Shown here piece by piece: positions 55,404-63,856 of a stretch of DNA of 64,000 bases; the stretch's first letter is position 1; every line of letters starts with the position of its first letter. The stretch is from Methanobrevibacter sp. (GTDB lineage: Archaea; Methanobacteriota; Methanobacteria; Methanobacteriales; Methanobacteriaceae). The stretch covers positions 1 through 64,000 of the forward strand of contig NZ_JAFQSO010000012.1 of NCBI RefSeq assembly GCF_017409525.1, written 5' to 3'. The position numbers were made by a program, and so were the translations under genes. Under the pieces are notes generated by a model. That model worked only from the letters and a program-made list of their open reading frames with translations, was not told where the DNA came from and ran no database searches.

Positions 55404-56546
55404 TTATTCAATCAAATTTTTATTATTTGTTTCTATTTTGTCGACAACTTTCTGACCTTCATCAGCCATATCAGAGAACATGTTGATTGTTTCTTTCATC
55501 TTAGGAAGTGCTTGTTGCTTATATGTGCTTACATCTTCAATTGCCTGAATAGCTTCAGCAAATGAAGCTTTCAAGACATCCGGGGAAATCATGGTTTCTG
55601 CACTGTGCTTTTGGATTTCACTTCCCTGTTCCTTAAGCATGTGCGAAGTTGTCTCTATGATGTTTTCAGTGGTTTCGTTCAGGATATTTATTTTATCCAT
55701 AACTATTTTTTGGTCATACAATGCACTTGCAACCATTACACCTGTTCTTAAAGCTGAAACAGTCACGTTCTTTGCCCTGTTAACTCCACGAATAAGTTCC
55801 TTGTTGTTTCTTCTAATTACATTAAGGGAAACTATTCCCTGTTGGTTTACAACAATCATCTGTTGCATATCCATGATTCTTTGCCTTAAAGGGAACAAAA
55901 TCTCTTCACGTACAATGGCTATCTTATTTTCATCGACACCATTAATCTCAGCTTCCTGAATTTGAGCTTCGATTGATTCATCCATCTGTTTACCGAGTTC
56001 AATATCGGCCATCAGCTTATTTGTAACTTCCCTTAAGTAGTTCTCTTCACTTAAAAGAGTGGTGTTGTCATTCTGCAAGACTTTGCTGCTGTTGTCAAGT
56101 GATTGGATGATATTGGAAATGGCCACTTCCGCCTTTTCATATTTTTCGAAGTATTTCCTGACAGGATGTAAAAGATTGCCCAATACTCCTTTTTTGGCAA
56201 AGTCGACCTTGCTTGGATCCAAATCTTTCATTTGTCTGTCCAGTTCGGATAATTTCTCCCCAATATTGTCAGCGTCTTTTCCGCCTTTGGACAAATCAAC
56301 AAATCTTGTTGCCAGCATCTCATTTCTGGAAGCGGATTTGGACATGTCAGTCATACCAAAGTTTTCTATTGGCTTCAGGATATTTTCCCTTTCCTGAGGG
56401 TTGTCTAAATCAGCTTCAAAAATGGCAACAGCATTTTCGCTTGCCTGATTTTTTATATTGGAGTTTTCTAATTTCTTTTCTTCCTCTTTCATAGAGGTTT
56501 CCACATCACTTTTGATTTCATCTATATCTAAAGAGAATTCTGCCAT
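55404..56546 (-). CDS. telA: TelA / YaaN-family toxic anion resistance protein
   Basis: A 380-residue soluble, mainly coiled-coil protein. The family core is clear: ISNIIQSLDNSSKVLQNDN, LPFPLR-like EILFPLRQRIMDMQQMIVVN, QQGIVSLNVIRRNNKELIRG, ALRTGVMVASALYDQKIVM. In bacteria the family confers tolerance to tellurite and other anions or to lantibiotics. In Bacillus it lies in an operon with xpaC. Here it is next to an XpaC-like gene too. The cellular mechanism is unresolved. Confidence 0.88.
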   Translation of the reverse strand: MAEFSLDIDEIKSDVETSMKEEEKKLENSNIKNQASENAVAIFEADLDNPQERENILKPIENFGMTDMSKSASRNEMLATRFVDLSKGGKDADNIGEKLSELDRQMKDLDPSKVDFAKKGVLGNLLHPVRKYFEKYEKAEVAISNIIQSLDNSSKVLQNDNTTLLSEENYLREVTNKLMADIELGKQMDESIEAQIQEAEINGVDENKIAIVREEILFPLRQRIMDMQQMIVVNQQGIVSLNVIRRNNKELIRGVNRAKNVTVSALRTGVMVASALYDQKIVMDKINILNETTENIIETTSHMLKEQGSEIQKHSAETMISPDVLKASFAEAIQAIEDVSTYKQQALPKMKETINMFSDMADEGQKVVDKIETNNKNLIE

Positions 56547-56555
56547 CGTATCACC

Positions 56556-57155
56556 TTAATTTAAAAAATCAATACTACTTTGATCTATTGTTGAATTAAA
56601 CTTTTCTACTACTTCACCATCTTTAATTATTTCCACAACTACATAATCGGGATTTGGCATTATATAAGTTGTATAATGACCAAAACTAAGCGCATAATCA
56701 CTATCATAATAAATGTCTTTTAATGTTTCTATTTCATGACCTATTTCACTACCATTCCTATCGTAATATGTTGTTTTAACATTATATCCGCTTAAATCGG
56801 AGGGAACCTTGTTAAAAATTGCTTTAGTATAGAGAGTATATGAATTTCTACTATAACTATCACTATCCCAACCACCAACCCCCGTAATTGTCAAATCGAC
56901 AACATGTTCAACTGTATTGCCGGAATTATCATTTCCATCTCCACCCAATCCAAAACTAAGCAGAATAACGGCACCAACAATAATGATAACAACAATTAAA
57001 ATCAAAAAAATCTTTCCGTTTGTAAATATACTGTCTTTATTTTTAATATTGGTAGGTTTGGAGTTATCTGTTTGGAAAAAGTCATGTCCGCATTCAAGAC
57101 AGAAATGCGCTTCATCAGGCAATTCCTTTCCACAGTCAGGACAATATTTAGTCAT
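56556..57155 (-). CDS. zinc-ribbon membrane protein of the TelA block
   Basis: A 199-residue protein from the ATG with AGGTGT upstream. An N-terminal zinc ribbon (CPDCGKELPDEAHFCLECG), a short linker, one membrane helix (FLILIVVIIIVGAVILLSFG, about residue 47) and an external beta-rich domain of 120 residues with VDLTITGVGGWDS. This zinc-ribbon plus membrane-helix plus external-domain layout is common in methanogens. It lies nine bases from both neighbours and so belongs to the XpaC-TelA operon. Confidence 0.7.
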   Translation of the reverse strand: MTKYCPDCGKELPDEAHFCLECGHDFFQTDNSKPTNIKNKDSIFTNGKIFLILIVVIIIVGAVILLSFGLGGDGNDNSGNTVEHVVDLTITGVGGWDSDSYSRNSYTLYTKAIFNKVPSDLSGYNVKTTYYDRNGSEIGHEIETLKDIYYDSDYALSFGHYTTYIMPNPDYVVVEIIKDGEVVEKFNSTIDQSSIDFLN

Positions 57156-57164
57156 CTTAAACAC

Positions 57165-58085
57165 CTAATATTCCTTTACAGATTCAATTAAGTTTTCCAT
57201 ATCATCTAATAAAATCTCAACATCATCTTCAGATTGGCTTTCGGAACTGATGTTGATTACCAGTTCGTTTGTCAATTCCTCAATCTGGTCAATGATGGTT
57301 TTCATGTTCCCAATTTTATTTTCTATTTCTTCTTGAATTCTTGGCGTATCTTCAACTGCCAAATCAATAATGGTTGTAGCCGCATCGACCTGCTTGTAAA
57401 ACAATTTATGGCAGCTATCGACCATTGTAATAAACCTGTCATAGGTTATTTGTGGCGGTTCGAATCGTTTTTTGATTAGATCCCTAACAACACCTTCCTT
57501 AACATCATACAATACTTTCAGATTATTGATTTCAGTTTCATATCTTTTCAATGAAGGAATTCCCTTATTTGCTTCCGCTTGTTGGGAGACAGTAACTTTC
57601 GGCTGTTTGGATTGCTTAGAAACGTCAGGCTTAGGTGGAGGACTAGTCTTTTTAGATTTTTTCTCATAGCTTTTCAAATTGAATATGTAATATGCGTAAG
57701 CTAATGGCAATATAAACAATACCAGAAGTATTATTAGAAATACAGTATGTTTAGCAACGATTACGGGACCTGCCAAACTAATCAAGATTAAGTAATATAA
57801 TGCAAAAATCCATGGAATGGATTCATGTACATACAGCACATCCTCCATGTTTCCAAATCCCCTTTTCAATCTAATTCTAGCTGCCGCTTTAGATTCCGGA
57901 GCATATTGGATTATTTCATCATCACTTAAAATACCTTCTCTTGGTTCAATAACGAAATTCACTTTCGATAGGGTTTCAACACAGTTTATTGACTGCCCTT
58001 CGCTGTCATAAGCTTTGGAATTTAAAAACTTCAATGGTGTCGTAAGTCTTTTAATCTCCTGAGCCTTTTGATTCTCACTAGCCAT
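57165..58085 (-). CDS. XpaC-like membrane protein
   Basis: A 306-residue protein from the ATG; GGAG is nine bases upstream. Residues 1-85 form a soluble domain. Two membrane helices (about 90-110 and 115-137) are followed by a Pro/Lys linker and a helical C-terminal domain from residue 170 (RYETEINNLKVLYDVKEGVV). Helix pair, linker and C-terminal helices resemble XpaC proteins, which are paired with TelA-type genes in bacteria. The assignment rests mostly on this layout and context; a sequence search should settle it. First gene of the TelA block. Confidence 0.55.
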   Translation of the reverse strand: MASENQKAQEIKRLTTPLKFLNSKAYDSEGQSINCVETLSKVNFVIEPREGILSDDEIIQYAPESKAAARIRLKRGFGNMEDVLYVHESIPWIFALYYLILISLAGPVIVAKHTVFLIILLVLFILPLAYAYYIFNLKSYEKKSKKTSPPPKPDVSKQSKQPKVTVSQQAEANKGIPSLKRYETEINNLKVLYDVKEGVVRDLIKKRFEPPQITYDRFITMVDSCHKLFYKQVDAATTIIDLAVEDTPRIQEEIENKIGNMKTIIDQIEELTNELVINISSESQSEDDVEILLDDMENLIESVKEY

Positions 58086-58160
58086 TTGCCAAGTCTCCAA
58101 GAATTTTGTATTAATATATATTAAATTATTGCTTTTTATAATTTTGTATTTATCTTGTTA

Positions 58161-58604
58161 CTAACTTTCAAATTCCTTTTCAAGCAGTATCGTAACCGGC
58201 CCATTGTTTAACAAATCAACTTTCATGAAGGCTCCAAAAACTCCTGTTTCAACACCGACATGTTCTCTGCACTTATCGGCGAAGTAACCAAACAATTCTT
58301 CGGCCTTATCTGGTGCTAATGCCTTATGAAATGATGGCCTGTTCTTTTTTGTATGGGCATACAATGTGAATTGGGGAACCAACAGCAATTTGGCTCCAAT
58401 GTCTATGGTGGATTTGTTCATCCTGCCGTTTTCATCTTCAAATATTCTCAGCTTAGCCAGTTTTCGAGCCAGGTAATCGGCTTCCCTTGTCGTATCGTTC
58501 TGGCCAAATCCAACCAGAACCATTAATCCTTGCTCTATCTCGCCAGTGATTCTGCCTTCGACTTCAACGCTTGCATGGGAAACCCTTTGAACAACAAGTT
58601 TCAT
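58161..58604 (-). CDS. dtd: D-aminoacyl-tRNA deacylase, DTD1 type
   Basis: A 147-residue enzyme that removes D-amino acids (and glycine mischarged on tRNA-Ala) from tRNA. MKLVVQRVSHASVEVEGRI begins the family. The two active-site motifs are LVPQFTLYAH (usually SQFTL) and LNNGPVTILLE (the Gly-Pro motif). Length is typical. Archaea usually carry the unrelated DTD2, so this looks acquired from bacteria. It follows malate dehydrogenase by four bases. Confidence 0.92.
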   Translation of the reverse strand: MKLVVQRVSHASVEVEGRITGEIEQGLMVLVGFGQNDTTREADYLARKLAKLRIFEDENGRMNKSTIDIGAKLLLVPQFTLYAHTKKNRPSFHKALAPDKAEELFGYFADKCREHVGVETGVFGAFMKVDLLNNGPVTILLEKEFES

Positions 58605-58608
58605 CTGT

Positions 58609-59565
58609 TTACTCCTTATAGTTAAGACTTTCTAGAACTTCATCCGTGGTTTCTCTGACAACACCTGCAGCTTCCCTAAACTCCTGACGCTCAAAATCAT
58701 TCATATGGATTGGAACAATCATCGCTACGCCCTTTTTGGATAAGACAACTGGAACACCCAAAGATACTCCATTTACATCAGCTATCTCACCATCCAGATA
58801 ACATGAAACTGTCAAAATCTTATGTGTATCAGTAATTATTGTCGAGATAAGGTTCGAAATAGCAAAAGACGGTCCGTATTCCGTTGCTCCTTTTTTAGAG
58901 ATTATGGTGTTTCCCGCATTCTTAAGCCGGTTTACAAGTCTCACCACATCTATTTCAACCTCTTTCATGAAATATTTTAAGGGAATACCACCAATTGTTG
59001 TTGAACTTAAAAGAGGGACCATATGATCTCCATGCTCCCCTACAACACGTGTGTGCACCTCTGAACTGTTGATTCCCAAGAATGCTGAAAAATAAGTCTT
59101 CAGTCTTAATGAATCCAAATGGTTGCCTATTCCAATAACTTTTCTTTTATCGAAACCTGAAGCCTTCAGAGCAACTGTTGTCATTACATCAACCGGATTT
59201 GTCGCCACCAATATAATCGAATCAGGTGCATGAACGGCTATCTCTTTTGCATACTTTTCCACGATTTTAGCATTCGGCAATGCCAAATCACGTCTGTTCA
59301 TTCCCTCTTCACGTGGAGTTCCAGCCGTAATCAATACTATTGCTGAGTTTGTCAAGTCATTATAATCAGATGATGGAGTTAACTTGCAGTCAATATCTTC
59401 AGCGGCAAGCGCATCATACATGTCAAATGTCTCACCTCTAGCCTTTTCAACGCTTTCAGCCCTTGCAAACATTACAATCTCATCGACTGTATCTGCTCTT
59501 GCTAGAGTAAACGCAACATTTTTACCGATAATACCTGTTGAACCCATTATACTAACTTTAACCAT
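58609..59565 (-). CDS. mdh: malate dehydrogenase
   Basis: A 318-residue NAD(P)-dependent LDH/MDH-fold enzyme, oxaloacetate to malate, part of the incomplete reductive TCA route of methanogens. It has the Rossmann loop GSTGIIGKNVAF, the loop TAGTPREEGMNRRDL with the malate-selecting Arg, the NPVD motif, and catalytic His in VVGEHGDHMVP. The GSTGIIG start resembles methanogen MDHs (Mdh I-type). It is first in an operon with dtd. Confidence 0.88.
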   Translation of the reverse strand: MVKVSIMGSTGIIGKNVAFTLARADTVDEIVMFARAESVEKARGETFDMYDALAAEDIDCKLTPSSDYNDLTNSAIVLITAGTPREEGMNRRDLALPNAKIVEKYAKEIAVHAPDSIILVATNPVDVMTTVALKASGFDKRKVIGIGNHLDSLRLKTYFSAFLGINSSEVHTRVVGEHGDHMVPLLSSTTIGGIPLKYFMKEVEIDVVRLVNRLKNAGNTIISKKGATEYGPSFAISNLISTIITDTHKILTVSCYLDGEIADVNGVSLGVPVVLSKKGVAMIVPIHMNDFERQEFREAAGVVRETTDEVLESLNYKE

Positions 59566-59729
59566 AAGATTATATTAGTTTTTATTATAAAAATAACTTA
59601 CTATATGAAAAAATGACTAAAAACAATAATTAAATATTTAACATTAATTAAACAAAAATAAGATTATATAAATTTTAATAAAAACTGTTAAATCAAAGAT
59701 TAATAATGCCAATTGATTGAGTTGATTGC

Positions 59730-60380
59730 ATGGCCAATGAAGAATTAAAAATGGAAACAAAATGCTTTGATGCTAATGAATATGGATACCTCTACGGATT
59801 GAATAAGAAAATACCCGATGAGGAGTTTGAAAAAGTAAAGCCCTACTTTAGAAAATTCAAAAGAATGGATTTTATTGAGGGAAACGTCCAGGTAACCGGA
59901 AGGCCTGAAGGATATAGGTGCCTTGAAAAAGACGTTTCCAAAGTGGAAGAGATTTTGGGAATTACAAATACATTGGAAAAAAGACAGAACAAAGTTAACG
60001 AAGCATTTGCCGATCCTATCAAAAAGGCAAATCTCAAAAACAAGTCCTATGAATGGCTTACAATGCTGTTTCAAAGAACAGGGACAAGACCAAAGCAGGA
60101 TCTTTCAAGATTGGTTATCCATTCAACAAAGATATATGACCCACAGGACAGCTTTAAGAACGGGGCGAAAGACGGGGAGGGAGAGCTATTCATATATACT
60201 CCTCATGGAATGTGGTATGTGATAAATAATAGCGGCGAATATGCCGATTTGAGTTTGAATAATTTAAAGACAAAAGATGGCGGAGCAATTGGCTACAGGT
60301 TGATGTATGAGGACCTAATAGACAGGTTAATAAGAATCTATACTGAAGAAAATGAGTACACCGGTGAAAAACTATATTAA
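59730..60380 (+). CDS. hypothetical soluble protein
   Basis: A 216-residue protein. The start ATG is the first in an open frame; no strong ribosome site. It has no signal, membrane segment or metal motif. Conserved-looking segments are KPYFRKFKRMDFIEG, NKSYEWLTMLFQRTGTRP and GELFIYTPHGMWYVINN. I do not recognise the family. It overlaps the convergent zinc-ribbon gene by four bases at its 3-prime end. Confidence 0.6.
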   Translation: MANEELKMETKCFDANEYGYLYGLNKKIPDEEFEKVKPYFRKFKRMDFIEGNVQVTGRPEGYRCLEKDVSKVEEILGITNTLEKRQNKVNEAFADPIKKANLKNKSYEWLTMLFQRTGTRPKQDLSRLVIHSTKIYDPQDSFKNGAKDGEGELFIYTPHGMWYVINNSGEYADLSLNNLKTKDGGAIGYRLMYEDLIDRLIRIYTEENEYTGEKLY

Positions 60381-60799
60381 TTTCTCTCTGACAGCCATCT
60401 GATGAACAACCCAATAGCAAAAGCGGGAAGGGCGAATATGGCTCCAAAAGCAACAGCTGCTAAAAATAATACCAATGCAGAATAACCTGCACCACCCATG
60501 GAAACGCCTACTGAAAACATCACGAAAAATATTATAATACTAATTACTTTCGTTTTTGCAACTGTCAGTTCACCTGTGAACTTGTTTCCTTTAAAAAACA
60601 ATATTGCAACGATTGAATTGGTTTTAATAATTGGCGTTTTAATTTGCGGCGTGACTGGAGGGGATTGCTTTACTGTTGTTATATTTTTTTGAGGGGGTCG
60701 AGATACAGGATTTATATTTCCCTTAAATCTTAAGCCACAATTACGACAAAACAAAGCCTCATCAAGTGTTTTACAACCGCATTCAGGACAATATTTCAT
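60377..60799 (-). CDS. zinc-ribbon membrane protein
   Basis: A 140-residue protein. CPECGCKTLDEALFCRNCG is an N-terminal zinc ribbon, residues 35-60 are a Pro/Thr/Lys linker, and the last 60 residues make two membrane helices (VISIIIFFVMFSVGVSMGG and LFLAAVAFGAIFALPAFAIG). The ribbon faces the cytoplasm by topology. Function unknown; the ribbon resembles that of the TelA block protein. Confidence 0.7.
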   Translation of the reverse strand: MKYCPECGCKTLDEALFCRNCGLRFKGNINPVSRPPQKNITTVKQSPPVTPQIKTPIIKTNSIVAILFFKGNKFTGELTVAKTKVISIIIFFVMFSVGVSMGGAGYSALVLFLAAVAFGAIFALPAFAIGLFIRWLSERN

Positions 60800-60904
60800 A
60801 GTTACATATTTGTGTCAATAATGATAAAAGTTTTCCGAAATTCATTAAATTTTTTATATTTGAAGATTATAAAGTATTTATGTACTAAAAGGTGGTTTAA
60901 TTAT

Positions 60905-61699
60905 ATGCAAAAATTAATAAATGCACATTGTCACATATATCCGGAAAAGATTGCAGAAAAAGCTGTGCTTGGAATAAGGGATTTCTATGATTTGGACATG
61001 TCCCTGAACGGCAAATTAGATGATTTAATAAGAGACGGCAATAAGGTAGGCGTAACACATTACCTTGTACATTCAGTTGCCACAACCCCAAAGCAAGTGA
61101 AATCAATAAATGAATTCATTGCCGAAGCCGTAAACACCCATCCAGATATATTCACCGGTTTTGGAACACTGCATCCAGACAGTGAAGACATTCAAGGAGA
61201 TCTTGATTACCTAATCGAATTGGGATTGAAAGGCGTTAAGCTGCATCCCGACTTTCAGCAGTTTGCAATGAATGAGGAGCGTGCATTTAAAATAGGGGAA
61301 GCTGTTAGTGAAGCTGATGTGCCAATGCAGGTTCACTGCGGTGATTTCAGATACAACTATTCAAATCCAAAACAGATTAAACCATTTTTAGATGAATTTC
61401 CAGACATAACCTTCATCGGAGCTCATTTTGCAGGATGGAGCATGTGGGAAGAGGCAACAGAAAAATTGGCAGGAACACCTAACCTTTACGTTGATTTGAG
61501 TTCTAGCCTATATGCGCTTACGCCAGAAACTGCACTGGACTTGATTCATGCCTACGGTGCCGACAGGGTATTGTGGGGAACAGATTATCCAATGTGGGAA
61601 TCAGATAGTGAAATGGAATACTTCAATAAAATTGATTTAACAAAAAAAGAGAAATCTCAAATTTTTTATGATAATGCCGCTAAAATATTAAAAATTTAA
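60905..61699 (+). CDS. amidohydrolase family protein
   Basis: A protein of 264 residues from the ATG, with AAAGGTGG nine bases upstream; an upstream extension has no ribosome site. It is a metal-dependent TIM-barrel hydrolase of the Amidohydrolase_2 type: NAHCHIYP (HxH) at 6-13, GVKLHPDFQ, MQVHCGDF, FIGAHFAGW and LWGTDYPMW provide the metal and catalytic residues. It could be a lactonase, decarboxylase or deacetylase; the substrate is not evident. Confidence 0.85.
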   Translation: MQKLINAHCHIYPEKIAEKAVLGIRDFYDLDMSLNGKLDDLIRDGNKVGVTHYLVHSVATTPKQVKSINEFIAEAVNTHPDIFTGFGTLHPDSEDIQGDLDYLIELGLKGVKLHPDFQQFAMNEERAFKIGEAVSEADVPMQVHCGDFRYNYSNPKQIKPFLDEFPDITFIGAHFAGWSMWEEATEKLAGTPNLYVDLSSSLYALTPETALDLIHAYGADRVLWGTDYPMWESDSEMEYFNKIDLTKKEKSQIFYDNAAKILKI

Positions 61700-61704
61700 A
61701 AAAA

Positions 61705-62124
61705 TTATTGATTTAAAAAAGCTTCAACAGCAGGCGGTGTTAATAGACCTTTGGAAATCATCTCTTCAATTTCATCAAAGGAAAACCAGCCGTAATCATC
61801 ATGCTCTTCACTGATTGTGACCTCATCTGATGTGCATGTTACCTTCATAATAAGTTGAATAGACTTTACATCTTCATTTGTTTTGCATGCAGTATAATCT
61901 CGTCTGACTACATTCAAAAGTGAATCCACATCTATATCAAGGCCTGTTTCCTCAAGGTATTCTCTTTTAAGAGCATTGTCAAAATATTCGCATTTTTTGA
62001 CCTTTCCACCGGGAATTTCCCATCTGCCCGCATCGTGGGAAGATCTTGACCTTATTTTTAAAAGTAAATATTTGCCATTGAATTCGCAGATTCCACGAAC
62101 AGCCAAACCCCACATTGTAGCCAT
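61705..62124 (-). CDS. NUDIX hydrolase
   Basis: A 139-residue enzyme. The Nudix box is complete: G-x5-E-x7-REYLEETGL, starting in PGGKVKKCEYF. It should hydrolyse a nucleoside diphosphate derivative such as 8-oxo-dGTP; MutT-like size but specificity cannot be fixed. It lies 39 bp from the GGGtGRT gene on the same strand, and convergent with the amidohydrolase gene. Confidence 0.88.
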   Translation of the reverse strand: MATMWGLAVRGICEFNGKYLLLKIRSRSSHDAGRWEIPGGKVKKCEYFDNALKREYLEETGLDIDVDSLLNVVRRDYTACKTNEDVKSIQLIMKVTCTSDEVTISEEHDDYGWFSFDEIEEMISKGLLTPPAVEAFLNQ

Positions 62125-62150
62125 GTTAATACACCAAAAAATAAGTAAAA

Positions 62151-62166
62151 AGGGAATTAATCCCTA
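62151..62166 (-). terminator. short hairpin terminator of the GGGtGRT gene
   Basis: AGGGA, loop TTAAT and TCCCT on the minus strand, overlapping the stop codon and followed by TTTTTACTTATTTTTT. Confidence 0.45.
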
Positions 62167-63162
62167 TTTCATAGCTTTTTCAACCGCTACAGCCACAGCA
62201 ACTGAAGCTCCAACCATCGGGTTGTTTCCCATACCAATCAATCCCATCATTTCCACATGAGCTGGAACGGATGATGATCCTGCAAATTGGGCATCTGAAT
62301 GCATTCTTCCCAATGTATCTGTCATACCATAGGAAGCCGGTCCTGCAGCCATGTTGTCAGGGTGCAATGTTCTTCCTGTTCCTCCGCCTGATGCAACTGA
62401 GAAGTATTTCTTGCCTTGCAGGATGCATTCTTTCTTATATGTTCCTGCCACAGGATGCTGGAAACGTGTAGGGTTAGTTGAATTACCGGTTATGGATACG
62501 TCAACACCTTCCAGATGCATGATTGCAACGCCTTCACGCACGTCATCAGCACCGTAACACCGTACCTTTGCCCTTTCACCGTCAGAATATGCCTTTTCCT
62601 TGACGACTTTAACTTCTCCTGTGAAGTAGTCAAATTCGGTTTCAACATGTGTGAATCCGTTGATTCTTGAGATGATTAATGCCGCATCCTTTCCAAGGCC
62701 ATTCAAAATTACTCTTAGCGGTTTTTCCCTCACTTCATTTGCAGAGTTTGCAATTCCTATTGCTCCTTCAGCGGCCGCAAAGCTTTCATGACCTGCAAGA
62801 AATGCAAAACATTCGCTTTCATCACTTAAAAGCATTGATGCAAGGTTTCCATGTCCAAGACCTACCTTTCTATCATCTGCCACACTTCCTGGAATGCAAA
62901 ATGCCTGAAGACCTTCGCCAATGGCTTTTGCCGCATCTGATGCTTTAGTGCATCCTTGTTTTATGGCTATCGCAGCTCCAAGGGTATATGCCCAGCATGC
63001 ATTTTCAAAACAAATCGGCTGAACTCCCTTTACAATTTCAGCAGGGTCAAATCCTTTATCAAGACAGATTTGCTTTGCTTCTTCGAGGTCTTTAATATCA
63101 TATTTTTCAAGTACTGGAGTGATTTGGTCTATCCTTCTTTCATAACTTTCAAATAAGCTCAT
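62164..63162 (-). CDS. GGGtGRT protein (uncharacterised methanogen/clostridial family)
   Basis: A 332-residue protein from the ATG, which has AAGGAGTG nine bases upstream and starts one base after the previous stop. The name-giving motif is VASGGGTGRTLHPDNM. Gly/Ala-rich segments (WAYTLGAAIAIKQGC, GHESFAAAEGAIGIANSANE) and several Cys are conserved-looking. The family has no known function. It is consistently found next to a NifU-like scaffold gene, as here, so an Fe-S or metal-related role is likely. Confidence 0.8.
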   Translation of the reverse strand: MSLFESYERRIDQITPVLEKYDIKDLEEAKQICLDKGFDPAEIVKGVQPICFENACWAYTLGAAIAIKQGCTKASDAAKAIGEGLQAFCIPGSVADDRKVGLGHGNLASMLLSDESECFAFLAGHESFAAAEGAIGIANSANEVREKPLRVILNGLGKDAALIISRINGFTHVETEFDYFTGEVKVVKEKAYSDGERAKVRCYGADDVREGVAIMHLEGVDVSITGNSTNPTRFQHPVAGTYKKECILQGKKYFSVASGGGTGRTLHPDNMAAGPASYGMTDTLGRMHSDAQFAGSSSVPAHVEMMGLIGMGNNPMVGASVAVAVAVEKAMK

Positions 63163-63163
63163 T

Positions 63164-63856
63164 TTATTCACTCCTTGGATCTATTTTTTTAGCTGCATCA
63201 TCGAATCTTCCGTATTGGCCTGTTGCCTTTTCGATGGCTTCAAGAGGGTCGGCACCATCTTTGATTAAGTCCAGCATTACTCCTAAGTTAATGTATTTGT
63301 ATCCGATGATTTCATTGTCTTCATCAAGCCCTATTTCAGTGATGTATCCTTCTGTGAGTTCCAGGTATCTTGGACCCTTTTCTTTTGTAGAATAGATTGT
63401 TCCGACTTGGCTTCTGTGACCTTTCCCCAAATCTTCAAGTCCAGCGCCAATCTGAAGACCGCCCTCTGAAAAAGCGGATTGTGTTCTTCCGTAAACAATC
63501 TGTAAGAATAATTCGCGCATTGCAGTGTTGATTGCATCACAGACTAAATCTGTATTCAATGCTTCCAGGATTGTCTTTCCGACCAGAATCTCACCAGCCA
63601 TTGCAGCTGAGTGGGTCATACCTGAACAACCCAGTGTCTCAATCAATGCCTCTTCAATAATACCCTCTTTAACATTCAATGTTAATTTGCAGCATCCTTG
63701 TTGCGGTGCGCACCAGCCTATACCATGGGTAAAACCGGAAATATCTCCAATTTGCTTTGCCTTTACCCATTTTCCCTCTTCAGGAATTGGAGCCGGGTCA
63801 TGATTTGCACCTTTGCGAACAAGACACATATTTTCAATTTCTGTTGAATATATCAT
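63164..63856 (-). CDS. NifU-like iron-sulfur scaffold protein
   Basis: A 230-residue protein. WCAPQQGCCKLTLNV, ETLGCSGMTHSAAMA and DLVCDAINTAMRELF hold the Cys residues and fold of a NifU N-terminal-type scaffold, on which an Fe-S cluster is built. No IscS-like desulfurase is near. It is the first gene of a two-gene operon with the GGGtGRT protein, with GGAG upstream of the ATG. Some annotation calls this family iron-sulfur cluster assembly scaffold. Confidence 0.8.
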   Translation of the reverse strand: MIYSTEIENMCLVRKGANHDPAPIPEEGKWVKAKQIGDISGFTHGIGWCAPQQGCCKLTLNVKEGIIEEALIETLGCSGMTHSAAMAGEILVGKTILEALNTDLVCDAINTAMRELFLQIVYGRTQSAFSEGGLQIGAGLEDLGKGHRSQVGTIYSTKEKGPRYLELTEGYITEIGLDEDNEIIGYKYINLGVMLDLIKDGADPLEAIEKATGQYGRFDDAAKKIDPRSE

